NCBI GenBank assembly: GCA_015680685.1
Contig: MNCI01015499.1
Location: 1,276,096-1,340,095, forward strand
Direction: 5' to 3'
DNA from: Gnetum montanum
Lineage: Eukaryota; Streptophyta; Gnetopsida; Gnetales; Gnetaceae
Length of the DNA: 64,000 bases
Both the position numbers and the translations under genes were made by a program. Positions within the stretch are counted from its first letter, which is position 1. Each line of letters opens with the position of its first letter. A model generated the notes under the pieces. That model did not search any database, was not told the origin of the DNA, and was given only the letters and a program-made list of their open reading frames with translations. This document shows positions 10,146-21,061 of this stretch, piece by piece.

Positions 10146-11293
10146 GCTAGGCAGTACGTCATCATAGGAGATAGTACCCTCTGTAGACGCTGTTTTGATG
10201 GAGTACTGCTTACTTGCGTTAACAAAGACCAGGCGCAACGTATAGTCGATGAAGTCCACGAGGGATTATGTAGAGGACATGTAGAACCATGGTCCATGGC
10301 CTCTAAAGTCTGTCGCTTAGGGTATTATTAGCCTTACATGGAAAAAGACTGTCTTACAAAGGTTAAAACATGCGACACGTGTCAACATTACGCGAACCCT
10401 ATACACGTGTCACCTACAAAACTACACACGACTCAGATAACATGTCCCTTTCAACGATGGGGACTAGACATTATAGGGCCTATCACACCGAAATATTCCG
10501 CAAGTCATAGCTTCATAATCACCACCATTGAGTATTTCATGAAGTGGGTGGAAGCCATTCCTCTGCGAAATATCACATCCCAACAAATCTGCCATTTCAT
10601 TTTAGATAACATCGTAACCAGATTTGGCCTCTCGATGACTATCGTGACCGACAATGGGCCACAATTTAGCAGTATGGAAACCAAATCCTTTTGTGAAAAC
10701 CTTGGTATTAAACAATCTTTTTCCACACCTTATTACCCGCAAGCGAATGGTCAAGCTGAAGTGATAAACAAGGTCATTATCAACTTACTCAAGAAAATGC
10801 TCGACAATAATAAGAGACGGTGGCATGAAAAGATCCTCTATGTACTATGGGCGTATCGTACCACATGCAGAATAGCTATAGACAGTATGTCCTATAGCCT
10901 AGTCTATGGATCCGAGGCGGTGCTGCCCCTTGAATTACAAGTTCCTTCTCTGCGAATGGTCCTCTCTACGATTATAAATGAGGCTCAACACACCAAGTCT
11001 CAGATCATGGATTTGGATTCAGTAGAGGAGAAGTGAATACAGACGCTTGATACCATCGACAAGTATCAAGATAAGCAGAGGCAGAAGCATCGTCATAACC
11101 TTCAACAACGTCCGATCAAGAAGGGAGATTTGGTTCTCAAGGCCATTCGCAAACCAGTAGGCAAGTTCTCTGCAAACTGGGAGGGCCCTTTCTTGGTAGC
11201 TAATGTGTATGGCAACGTCACATTCAAGTTAGTAGATATCAATGGCAACGAGTTACTAAATCTGTGAATCATATATATCTGAAGTGGTACTAA
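10146..11293 (+). pseudogene. Integrase of element A
   Basis: Inserts the DNA copy into the genome. The N-terminal zinc site shows H-x6-H (HEGLCRGH) and C-x2-C (CDTC). The core has GLDIIG, TDNGPQF and YYPQANGQAE; by count 35 residues separate the second Asp from the Glu, the D-D-35-E pattern. The C-terminal GPY/F module is KFSANWEGPFLV. Stops are TAG at 10329 and TGA at 11034 (Arg expected), and a frameshift near 11265 precedes the end NHIYLKWY, TAA at 11291-11293. The core frame 10338-11036 is open for 232 codons. Confidence 0.92.
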
Positions 11294-11329
11294 ATTTAGC
11301 TGCATATTCAATGTTAACATCAAGCATGG

Positions 11330-11860
11330 AAACAATCGTCTACTACGACGCTAAACTGGCAACAATCATCCGCTACGACGCTAAACTGGCATTCCCCTCA
11401 CACGTCTGCCACGACGCTAAACTGACAACAATTGTCCACCACGACGTAAAACTAGCAAGTTGCAATCATCCACTACGACATAAAACTGGTAGTGTTGTAC
11501 AGGTCCGCCAAGACATAAAGCTGGCATTTCCTGCACGCGTTTGCCACGACGCTAAACTGGCACCGGATCTCTGCCATGACATAAAACTGGCACAGGTAAG
11601 TATCTGTCTGCTAAGACATGAAACCAACACAGATCTGTCCTTGGGTCATGACATGAAACTGACATCCACAACACGGTCTGCTGAGACCATAAATCAGCTC
11701 TACCACCATCCACTATGACATAAAACTAGCATTTTTTAGTCTGCCAAGACTATAAACTAGGACCATGGTCTGCTGGCACTTAAAACCAGGAACGGTAGTT
11801 TATCAGGACTTAAAACTAGGACCCACAGACCGCCAACATGTGAATCAAGCGAGCGTCATC
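11330..11860 (+). repeat. Tandem array of ACGACGCTAAACTGGCA units after integrase
   Basis: About fifteen units with the core ACGACGCTAAACTGGCA or TGACATAAAACTGGCA, spaced about 25-40 bases apart. The reading frame through it (11284-11718) exists only because of the repeat. B has the same array at 29436-29760 with TATGATGCTAAACTGGCA, so each ACG has become ATG by CpG decay. The motif is related to the GGCCTTAAACTAGC units at both edges of the antisense module. Confidence 0.85.
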
Positions 11861-12963
11861 ATCTCTATGCGGCTACAAAACAAATGGGGTGGGATGCTGG
11901 GACAGCCCCAGCATCGCTACCTCACAGGCATTCTGCTGATTCCTCGGATATGCTGAAAGGCATACTACTGACCCCTCGGAGATGCCGGCACTGCACCCAC
12001 TTTAGCAGTGGCACCTCTGAGAGTTTAGTTTCACCGTCCGAAGCCTCAAAGGAGTTCTCATCAACCACAACCTTGGGGATCTCCGCTCATCATCACTATT
12101 AGGCTCTGGCTTCACAGATTCACCTAATTGGTTCTTTGCATAACCAGTCGGGTGCGATGAGCCTGATACTCTTTGATGATGATATGCTGGGCCGAGCGTC
12201 AACGTTGAAGACTCTAGCCTCGTGCTACAGTTCCTCCTTCATGACCCGCTCACTCTGTCTCACCCCAAATGGTACTTGTTTCAACAACCTCTCTGGTGAT
12301 TCGACCGGGCAATGATGTCCTCTGTTTTCTTCTTTGGTTGCAGGTTACTTGCTACGAGGATGTCGTTCAAAGGTGCGTTCATCTGAGCGGTGAAATATAG
12401 ACAACGTTTTGAGATGGCTGCTTAGGTTAGCCTGGCCACTCAGGAGTGCATCCCTGTTTTCCTCATAATCCTACCTCTAGCTCTTACCCTGCATTTCCAC
12501 CATCTGTTTCCCTTATGCAAAATGTGAATACGTAGCATACGCTTTCCGCATCTGCATTACAATCAAGTCCATAAACCGGCGTAACGCAACTCGCCTAGTG
12601 GACGCTAAAAAAAAAGAAGGTGTGGGGTCGGCAAAATGGATGAAACACAACTCATCTAGGCCGCGCAGACACAACATAATTCGTCTATGCAAGCCCCTTC
12701 ATCTACAACATAACGGCATAACTCCATGCAAACGTAATCGCAGGAGAAGGCCTAAGTGCTTATGTGTGAAAAAACTATACTCACACATTTGCGTCTTCCC
12801 CGAACCTCATTTGAGTCTTCCCTGAACCTCACTTGAGTCTTCCCCAAACCTCTTTCCTCTTACCTCTGTAAGAATTTCCTCCCATACCATTTTATCTCCT
12901 ATTTCCCTCATTTCTGCACTTCTGCTTTGATAGGGCGATAGTTGAGTAACCATTGATGAACGT
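11861..12963 (+). other. 3' untranslated region of element A up to the 3' LTR
   Basis: No coding frame supported by homology. It contains scattered ACGCTTT and GGCGTAACGC pieces (12530-12590). Just before the LTR the sequence TTGATGAACG is at best a weak polypurine tract; B has the similar CTGAAGAGCAA there. Confidence 0.55.
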
Positions 12964-13215
12964 TGTTGGTACTTTTACCCATCCGGTGTTTCGTATTCTT
13001 TGTCGACGTCTTTTGAGCAAGCCCTCTAAACGTCAGCAAAGAGGGGCCATTGAAACACCGTGGAAATTACGAATCGGCCTAAGGCAAAGATTCACGATTC
13101 GGGCAAAAGTTCGCGACAAAAATCCGGAAGACAGAACAAGGCAAAGAGGCACGCAGCATCAAGTCTCCAAGTTTCTTAGAAATTTCAACCTTACTTTATT
13201 TTCTCTCTTTACGCT

Positions 13216-13239
13216 ACATTACGCAACATAGCGTAATGT
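13216..13239. repeat. Perfect hairpin in U3 of element A
   Basis: ACATTACGC, a six-base loop AACATA, then GCGTAATGT: a nine-base perfect stem. Others follow: TTACGC...GCGTAA near 13335-13352 and ATACGCT-GATG-AGCGTAT at 13652-13669. Diverged versions lie between 13430 and 13600. Confidence 0.85.
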
Positions 13240-13800
13240 CGCTCAGCATAACTCTGTTTAACATAGCCCGATGTTAGAAAGACTCGTCGCATATTCCACT
13301 AAGTCTTTTGTTCAAGCCCGAGTTTACGCTCCGTTACGCAGAGCAGCGTAATGAACTTTGAGAAAGCCAAAGTCAGAGTCCAAAGAAGCACGGCAGATTG
13401 ATTTCTTCTTTTTTGCAGATTGGTCGCTTTACACTCATTATGCTACTTAATGTAGACAAGTGTAATTTATTGTAAAGTTGACCATTTTTATGCTCTATTA
13501 TGCTTTGCGATGTGAATGAGTGTAAAACAGCTTGAATCAACTACCTCCATGCTCTATTACGCTCTGCCACGCAACGCAGCATAAACAAGTGTAATACAGT
13601 GTAAAGCCGACTAAGGCAGTACCAGATATGCACCTGCTATCCACACGCACCATACGCTGATGAGCGTATTGTGCGTAATCATGAAGCGGCTTCAGCGGAA
13701 GTGGTTGATAGCGTACTTTACTCCCCTTCCCAAAAATGTGATGCAACATGACCATTTTCAACATAAAGTTTGCCAAGTCAATGGATTTTTAAAGGTTCGA

Positions 13801-13853
13801 GACACGTGTCATCAGGGCCATGCCTTCTCCACATACTACTGAACCTATAAATA
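13801..13853 (+). promoter_or_regulatory. LTR promoter of element A: G-box and TATA box
   Basis: The palindrome GACACGTGTC (13801-13810) contains CACGTG, the plant G-box bound by bZIP or bHLH factors. CTATAAATAC follows, with TATAAATA at 13846-13853, 38 bases after the box. The B LTRs have the same layout with decayed boxes (CATGTG, CACATG) before TATAAAT. Transcription would start about 30 bases further on. Confidence 0.7.
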
Positions 13854-14194
13854 CTCCAGTTGGCAGAATGGGAGAGGATGATCTGAATCTTAGGCTTTTT
13901 TGGCAGCATCGCCTTTTAGCAGAGACAGAAGACATTTGCTTAAGCATTGGCAGCAGGAGCAATCAGTCCTTTGGCGAAAATACAGTTCTCTCCATTGGTG
14001 TTCATTGGCAGTTTTGAGCAGAGACTACCCAAGGCAAAGGGAGCAGATCAAAGATCGAGAGATCGTCTGGTGCGGTTGACAAGATCTATTGATCAGAGAC
14101 AGTTGATCGATAGACATCCAGGCTTGACCATCCTTGCATCCCATCTTTGGCTTACGAGGTAGACCGAGCTTCATTCTGTACTCCTTGTTGAACA

Positions 14195-14265
14195 NNNNNN
14201 NNNNNNNNNNNNNNNNNNNNNNNNNNNNNNNNNNNNNNNNNNNNNNNNNNNNNNNNNNNNNNNNN
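14195..14265. other. Assembly gap (71 N)
   Basis: A run of 71 N inside the 3' LTR of A. Reading frames drawn across it are not real. Confidence 0.99.
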
Positions 14266-14412
14266 AGTAAGTCCCTGTCTGATCGACAAGACCGTTCAAG
14301 GCACCACAGATTCATTTTCTCCAGCACAGCCCTCGCACGGATCTGTGGTTAAGACTGTGTACAGGGATTTTCATTTGGTATTTTCCAGCGACTGACATTT
14401 TCTGTCATTACA

Positions 14413-14628
14413 AGACACATCTAGAACTACCTCTCCACTCTCTATCATCTTCTATAAATTATCTTTTAGGGCTAAGCAAAAATTAGTATCATGGACAAGA
14501 AGCTGATGGTAGTGGCAAAATCTATCTAACTTGAAGTATCTAGGGATGGGAGGGTGGGATCCTTAGTGATCTCACATAGGCAATCATTCCTCTTATGAGC
14601 ATTCTCATATAGTTTCTTATTTTCTAGG
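14413..14628 (-). pseudogene. gag: Gag fragment of element D, between A and B
   Basis: On the minus strand this reads NKKLYENAHKR, CEITKDPTLPS, then HDTNFCLALKDNL and MIESGEVVLDVS. These are the Gag knuckle region seen in A (HDTDYCWALKNDI) and in C. The larger Gag piece of D, right of B, stops with QLLKNGCIC just where this one begins. B and A therefore both interrupt the gag gene of D. Confidence 0.85.
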
Positions 14629-16222
14629 TGTTGAGACTATGGAGTCCTAGCCACAAATTTTCCAAGTGTTGAGACTACACTTTTCACTACCTTAGAGCAT
14701 AGTTAGTCTCCCATGGAGAGCATAGTCAACATGAAGGTCAGTTTTGCAATTTTTTCTAAGTGTCAAGCCAACTGTTGCAAAATTTTCTAAGTGTTGGGAC
14801 TACGCTCTCCACTACCCTAGAGTGTAGTTAGCCTCTTATGGAGAGCATAGTCAGCATGAAGGCCAAGTTTTTGTATATTTTTTAAGTGTTGAGACTATGC
14901 TCTCCACTAGTCTAGAGCGTAGTCAAGTGTAGTCAATTGAAAGTCAATTTTCACAAGTTTTGATAGTGCTGGGACTATGCTTATCCCCAATCACATAAGT
15001 AGCCTCTAGTGAAGAGTGTAGTCAGCACATACCCATTTTTTGTAAAATGTTTCTAAGTATGGGACTAAGCTCTTTCCTAGCCTAGAGCATAGTCAGCTAG
15101 AACAACCTCCAACAGCCTCCACAATGTAGCACTGGTACTTAGCTTAGCTCTAACTCATGTCTGACAAGCATAGTTAGCAAAATGCATTTTTGTTGCATCC
15201 CTTTTTTAGTTCTAATATTGTAGCTACACTTGATCCCACATAAGATAGTGGAGAGTGTAGTCTTCAAAATTACTTTTTTAGGTACCTTGTAGTCCTCTTG
15301 GCACACAAATGCACTTGGTAACATAGTCATAGTCTCTCAGTCTTGCAAAGTCTGGTAGAGCACAACAAAGCACAACATCGTTGGCCTCAATGGGGAGTGT
15401 AGTTAGGTGAAGGCATAGTTCCAACCCTCCCCTCTGCCATGTGGCAGTCACTCTACATTTTGTGCTAAACCTAACCCTATAAATACCCATATCCTCAACA
15501 TTTTTAGGGTTGGTAAATTTTTGGTTGGAAAAAATTGAAGCATTGACAAAGTTTGAGGGTTGAATCACTCTTGGCATTGGCAAATATAAGGAGTGCTTGG
15601 GAGAGAAGCAAAGGCATATCGGCAAAGTTGAAAACCACCGCAGCTCACTACAGTTCACTTCAACATTGCAACCAATGGTACATCATGGTAGCCAACCCAG
15701 TAGGCACAAACACCATGGCAGAACGTTAGTCTTTATGGCTAGACACTCTTGAAACTATTACTATGCTATTCACTGTGCTTGTTGTATACTACATACCTTC
15801 TAACCCCTTGTGGAGTTAACTACACTCAACTCCATTTAGGGTGGTGTTTTGTTCTCTCTCTTCATTTCTTTGCATTTTTAGCATTTTACTTACATTTTCT
15901 ACTATTTTAATGCATAGTCATGTTTGGGTGGTAGTTCCCACATGTCGACATCTTCATTTTTTTGCTGAGGCTCTTAACTATGCTCATCCCCATTGACATC
16001 ATTAACACCATTAATGCTATTCGCATGCTTAGCACTGTTTCATCTTAACATTACAACTAACCATGATGCACCCTGGTTGCATCCAATAAGTCCTTGTTTA
16101 ATTAACAAGACTATTTAGGACATCCCATCTCTACCTCCAGTAGGCCCTTATGTGGAGTTAAGGCTAGGACTGTTCATCCATGGACCTCTTGGTGTTTCAG
16201 TCACTAACATTTTCAATGTTCA
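14629..16222 (+). repeat. 5' LTR of element B, with internal tandem repeats
   Basis: Starts TGTTG and then joins directly to GACTATGGAGTCC. The 3' LTR has about 105 more bases between these two points, so this copy has lost them. From 14640 to about 15110 it holds four or five diverged units of about 110 bases with TTCTAAGTGTTGGGACTA, CGCTCTCCACTA and TGGAGAGCATAGTC. Each unit can fold, because GCTCTCCA pairs with TGGAGAGC. The end AATGTTCA precedes the primer site. Confidence 0.85.
15438..15485 (+). promoter_or_regulatory. LTR promoter of element B, 5' copy
   Basis: CATGTG at 15438-15443 stands where A has CACGTG, and TATAAATA lies at 15478-15485. In the 3' LTR of B the same box reads CACATG (31779-31784) with TATAAATG at 31819-31826. 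The two forms fit deamination of one CACGTG on opposite strands. Confidence 0.65.
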
Positions 16223-16230
16223 TAGTTTTC

Positions 16231-16248
16231 TAGTGCTAGAAGGAGGGC
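16231..16248 (+). other. Primer-binding site region of element B
   Basis: TAGTGCTAGAAGGAGGGC matches the A site at 22-39 in most positions. The first TGG has become TAG, a G-to-A change typical of methylated C decay on the other strand. Confidence 0.7.
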
Positions 16249-16719
16249 CAGAACCATTTTCTTTTTTTAGACTCTATTGGTGGTTGTCTTGTGTGCTCTC
16301 TATATCACCGTTGCTAGCTTTGGGTCAAAGTAGGCTATGAAACCCCTATGGACCTGCTACATGCATAGTAGTAGCTAGATTCTAGGCTAGTGTAGGCATT
16401 GTCTACAAACCAGTTGATGTACATTAGACCTCATAGTTGGTTCCTCTGGAACCCTATGTAGCAACCCACAACACACATTCCCATAGTTAGCCAAATTTTA
16501 GGTGCTTTCAGTAGAGAGTGTAGTTAACTCTTAGTGTAGAGAGTGTAGTCAACTCTTAGTGTAGAGAGTGTAGTCACTAGAGTTACCCATTTTTCATAGT
16601 CACCAGAGTTAGTCATTTTTGGTAGTTACCAGATTACTCATTTTCTGCAACTAGCAAAGTTAGTCATTTTTCACAATCAGCAAATTCTACAATCCCCTCT
16701 TGCAACTTAATCTACACAC
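16249..16719 (+). repeat. Leader of element B with short tandem repeats
   Basis: Between 16505 and 16580 three units of about 25 bases carry TAGAGAGTGTAGTCAACTC. From 16580 to 16680 a second set carries CAGAGTTAGTCATTTTT. The first motif is the same GAGAG-(C/T)GTAGTC found in the LTR of B and around its antisense gene. Confidence 0.8.
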
Positions 16720-19509
16720 ATGAATCCTAAAACACCTTCAATGTTAGTTCCAAGCACACTCATTGTCTTGCCCATCCAACAAGAAACTAGGATTGACAAC
16801 CCTGGCAATCTTGCTATGGTAGACCTAAGGCAATCACTTAGGCTATGCGAACAAGACCTAGATTAAACTGCATTAAATGATGAACAATATAACTTTATAT
16901 GCACAAAGATCCAACTAGGGTTGCCTATATATCACCTAGACATGGAAGAAAAATGAGGCTATGAGCTTATCCACTATAATGGATGGGAGTATATCCCCTC
17001 CTCACTTGACCTTATCCTACTCAGGGAACCCTACCATTGGATACTAGCCTAGCTCATTCAAGAAGGTGAGCATGAAGTAGGAATAGACTATGAGGAGCCC
17101 CTATAGGGAGAGGAGGAGGAGTTTGAATCTTGTTTCAAACACAAGGATTATTTCCACATCATCATCTAGCAAACAATCCCCAATTTGGCTCTCTCACAAT
17201 CCTACTTACTTGCCTTCCTTGAGATGGTCGTAGTCCTAGCATCACCTTCCAGGTCAACACTTGTGATAGTGATGCATTAGACATAGCATACACATCATGG
17301 TGTAGTACCTCCCTTTAACTTTCCCTTTGTGGCATTATTGTAACTTTCCCAAGCATATTTACCAGCTGCAATCATGTTAGCTCAACCTTACATTCACACA
17401 ATGCTTTTCTCCTAGCCCCAAATGACTTAGGCATCTTAAATCTTGCCTGTTTTGTTGACACCCTCTGTAGTGGTCCAACCCGCACATGTGTGGCTTGCCC
17501 CAGTTACTATGCCTATAGCATAGTTGATGCATCAAGCACCTCATATGGTCCTACAACCTGCAACTAGGTCATGGGCCACACAACCAGCATAGTAGATATC
17601 ACAACTAGTGTAGCCAGTTGGAGCATCCCAAACCTAGACTAGGCATTTCAATTGATCCAAACCTTGACAGAAGAGGTGAATTGGATGAAGGCCACCTTCT
17701 CCGAAATAGTTAAAGTAGTGGACTTCTTCTAGGATGACCCTATAAGTCTTGATGTCCCATTGCTCACTCTACCAACTAGGGTCCCACTACCCCAGTTCAC
17801 CAAGCAGAATAGTGAAGAGGATTCCAACATGCATCCGGTGATGTTCAGATCTGAGTGTATACTACTACAAGCATGGCCACATGTCATCATAAGCATGTTT
17901 ACCATGTCATTCATTGGAAAGGTGCTAGATTGGTACTGCACACTATCTAGGGGCTTTATCTTCTCTTTGAAGGATCTTTTGAGCCAGTTTGTACAACTTG
18001 AAGCCTGAAACCACTTTGTACCAACTGATGTAGATCAAGCAGGGCCACCTAGATCCCATGAAAAAATTCATCTAACACTAGAGAACCTGATTAAATGAAA
18101 TACGAGAGCCAATAGCCAAGACACATCTCCTGGCCATCCTTAAGGGTGTAGTCAATGACTTTAAAAAGTCAAAACTATACTACTTGGACCCTTAGTCTCT
18201 AAGCCAAGCATTTGCCTAGACCAAGAGCATATAGGATATGGTAGAAGCTAGTAAGGACTTGACCTACATGGCCTACAAAAACTTGCATGAAAGAAAAGAT
18301 AAGGATAAGGTGAAGCAAAGTGCAACCATGGTAATTTTAGCCAAAAAGGCTAAGGTAGTCAACATGGGGCCTATGGCTAGACCACCCAAAGGCCCAGCTA
18401 ACAGAAAAGCCACCACCCTTGGCGCCAAGGCCACTAATCCACCTACATCCATAGTTGACAAGAAAAAAGATGGTCAAAGACCCAACTTTGAGCATAAGGA
18501 TCACTCAAAATACATCCCATTGCCATTGAAGCCATTTGAGTTGCTAGATCAACTACTAAAAGTCAGGCACATCAAATATAAGAAAATATTTGAGGATGCC
18601 CATAAAAGGCATGATAGGTATTATGAGCTACTCAAAAATCCTACCTTGGTAGCACCAAATGAGCCCTTTGTCCCAAAGCATTTCAGGCTAGACCAATTCT
18701 ATCATTACCACTAGTTGTCTAATCATAGCACAAACTTGTGTCTAGCTTTGCAAGATGACTTGCAAAGGATGATCAATAGGGGTGAACTAGTGCTTCAAGA
18801 TACAAACTTGAGTAGGCTATAAAACCAATCCATGAAGGTCTACAATGATCCTCTAAATGTAAATGATGTTAGCTACATCATAAATGCTCTTAGTGTCAAT
18901 GATGATTTAGAATCGACACTACAACCATTTGTGGTTATGGTGCCCTCTAGCACTGTAAGGGTCCCTTGGCCCCCATGGATTTGAAGCCCCCTTTTGTTGT
19001 CAAAGTGCCATCTCAAGCACCCAAAATGTCCTTTGTGGTTAGGGTCCCACCCATTGTTGCATCAACAACCGCTTAGTCGTTGTTCATGATCAGGGCATCA
19101 TAACGTGCTATCCCCTCACCTACTCGAAGCCTGATGATGGCCAATGCATGGATCCCTTGCCCATCTAAGGGCCAGTCTTGCTAACATTGTAAGAAAATCC
19201 TCTAGGTGGCAACCTAGGAGACCTAGTGAGAATATTGTAGACCAGATGATTAGACAACATCAAGACCAAAGAGTGCTTGGTTCATCAAAACTAGTCCCTA
19301 TATCTATGATCCCCATGGCCAAAACAACTAAGGAGGCCACGACCAGAAAATTGCAACCAAGCACTAAGGCTCCTACACAGGCCAAGCCAACAAATCCCAA
19401 GTTGCTTCCCTATGAAATCCATCTCTTAGGATGCATGGAGGAAGTTAAGGCCAATAAGAACATCATTGATGGCAACAAATTCATAGATGCATTAGCTCAA
19501 GTTAAGTAA
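16720..19509 (+). pseudogene. gag: Gag of element B (broken)
   Basis: Starts with the ATG at 16720; EQYNFICTKIQLGLP aligns with EEYNFICIKIQAKLP of A. The capsid part near 17760-18008 shows FRSECILLQAWPHVI. The basic stretch at 18238-18714 shows TYMAYKNL. The region RHDRYYELLKNPTL leads into the knuckle, whose first Cys is lost (QFYHYH). Many TAG and TAA codons interrupt the frame and at least three phase changes occur. The last piece (19144-19509) ends in YEIHLLGCMEE, as A ends in PREIRLLG. Confidence 0.85.
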
Positions 19510-20363
19510 GCACTCAAATAGAAAAACACAACATTGAGCCTATACAACTTAATCATGATGTCATTTGCCCACTATGAGGTACTAGTGCAGATGTTGAACT
19601 CCATTTATATTATAGAGGACATCCTTGCAAATGAGAACTCCATACATGTAGTGATGAGGCAATTAAGGTCAACCCTAAGAAGGGTAAGGGCATAACAGCC
19701 CACATGTGCATAATAGCCCATATGTTTATCACCATATGTGTTGGGAAATGCAAGATTTGGAGGGTGCACATCAATGACAAGGTGGCAACAAATGTAATAC
19801 CATACATAGTTGTTGACAAACTAGGCCTTGTGGATCAAATCAAGGCAACAAGAACCACATGTTTAAAAACCTTCAATGGGTCGTGCATCATTGTTAGGGA
19901 TATTATAATCATAGCTTTCATAGTAGGGGAGCAATTCCCCATCATTGTTGAACTTATTGTTATAGAGGAGATGCCAAGATTTAACTTGATATTAGGCAGA
20001 CCTTGGTTAGCCTAGTTATAGGTCGTCTCCTTTCCAATTCATCAGGAAATCAACCTTTCATATGTAGGTGATGAAGTTATCATCCATGGTGATAATGTCA
20101 TCCATCTGGCTATCAACAACATAGATATGGAGCAAGGGTCAGAGGTAAAATTTCATAATGATGCTCCTATGGTAGATAATGAAACATGTGAGGCTAACAC
20201 ACCCAAAGAGGTGGTAGAAACCACTGACCTTTTGAAGGATGCCCTATGGGTAGAATTGCGTTTCAAAATAGCGAGCGAGGATCAAGTAGACTATCAAATA
20301 ATGCAATCTAGGCCTTACATGCCCCCTAATCCACACTGGGCTTGGAAGAAATTGCGTGACTAA
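19510..20363 (+). pseudogene. Protease of element B, active site lost
   Basis: Aligns with the A protease: RVHINDKVATNVIP, then FNLILGRPWLA. The catalytic Asp-Asn-Gly of A reads Asn-Asp-Lys here, so the enzyme would be inactive. The frame is broken by TAG near 20013 and ends with TAA at 20361-20363. The C-terminal extension carries DALWVELRF, matching DALWGELPF of C. Confidence 0.82.
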
Positions 20364-21061
20364 GGTACCCCCTTAGTCTAAAAGCATACTAGGAGCTTGC
20401 CTGCTATTCACTTCCATGCACCCTACATCCTACTTTCCACTTATGTTGCATTAATACTGTAGCATATTATTTGTATTTAGTTTGATTGCTCAGCTTACCA
20501 TTTGCATTACCTACATAGTTGATAACCTAGTTTACATTTTCATTATTGTTGCTTTAATACATTTGCTTTCATGCATAAAAAACATTAAAATGCATTAAAA
20601 CCATAAAAGCTAAAATTACAAAAATAAGAGGTAGCAATAGGCAGCCTACCATGGCCTTAAATAGGCAACGTGTAGCCCAGAATGACTTAAGACTACCATC
20701 CTCATTCCCCTCACAGTGGTTCTAAATGGCCTTAAAACTAGCACACGAGGCTCTAAATGACATTAAACTATCGCTACCGCCTAGAACAGCCTTAAACTAG
20801 TAGCATTGTAGCCCTCCCACTATGTTCTTAAATTAGCGTGGGGCCTATCAAGGCTTTAGACTAAAAAAAGCATAATCACCATGGCCTGCAATGGCCTAGT
20901 AACACCATCATAAGTATAATTCACCACATTAGAACATAAGCATAGCAAATGACCATAAAAACATTTACACACTACACATAACAAATACATTCACTAGATG
21001 TCATATGAATATCAATACATAGCATGAACAACATCATGTGGCAAAAATATAGCAAAAATGC
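20364..21061. repeat. Spacer after protease of element B with TTAAACTAG motifs
   Basis: Non-coding. From 20640 to 20910 about six units such as AAATGGCCTTAAAACTAGCA occur, the same motif as at 4300-4440 in A. The rest is AT-rich without visible structure. It flanks the 3' end of the antisense gene. Confidence 0.7.

Larger units (their letters stand above)
1..14412 (+). mobile_element. Element A: Tat-lineage Ty3 LTR retrotransposon, nearly complete
   Basis: A long LTR retrotransposon whose 5' LTR lies mostly outside the window. The order is primer site, Gag, protease, an antisense spliced gene, reverse transcriptase, RNase H, a second RNase H-like domain, integrase, a repeat-rich 3' region and the 3' LTR. 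The last bases of the 5' LTR (1-15) match the end of the 3' LTR (14398-14412) at 14 of 15 positions, which fixes both ends. The two RNase H domains and the CHHC Gag knuckle point to the Tat/Ogre lineage. It keeps many CpG sites that are TpG or CpA in elements B and C, so it is probably the youngest here. It is inserted in the gag gene of element D, whose sequence resumes at 14413. All its genes carry stops or frameshifts. Confidence 0.93.
12964..14412 (+). repeat. 3' LTR of element A
   Basis: Begins TGTTGGTAC and ends GTCATTACA. The start aligns with the 3' LTR of B (30837, TGTTGGTGCC) and with the inverted LTR of C (ending CCAACA at 38986), all followed by a GTTTG/GTGTTT...AAAGAGGG block. 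The end aligns with the 5' LTR end at position 1. It is about 1449 bases, counting the 71 N. The U3 part is full of TTACGC/GCGTAA hairpins. The AGTAAGTCCCTGTCTGATCGA block after the gap is shared by all four elements. Confidence 0.9.

Noticed and set aside
11284-11718. 144-codon open frame over the tandem array
   Set aside because: The frame is open only because the repeat unit happens to lack stops; B has no equivalent frame.
11330-11860. Regular short repeats that could suggest a CRISPR array
   Set aside because: Units are diverged, spacing is uneven, the context is a plant retrotransposon and the same array follows integrase in B.
14025-14352. Open frames on both strands across the N gap
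   Set aside because: Their length depends on 71 unknown bases inside an LTR.
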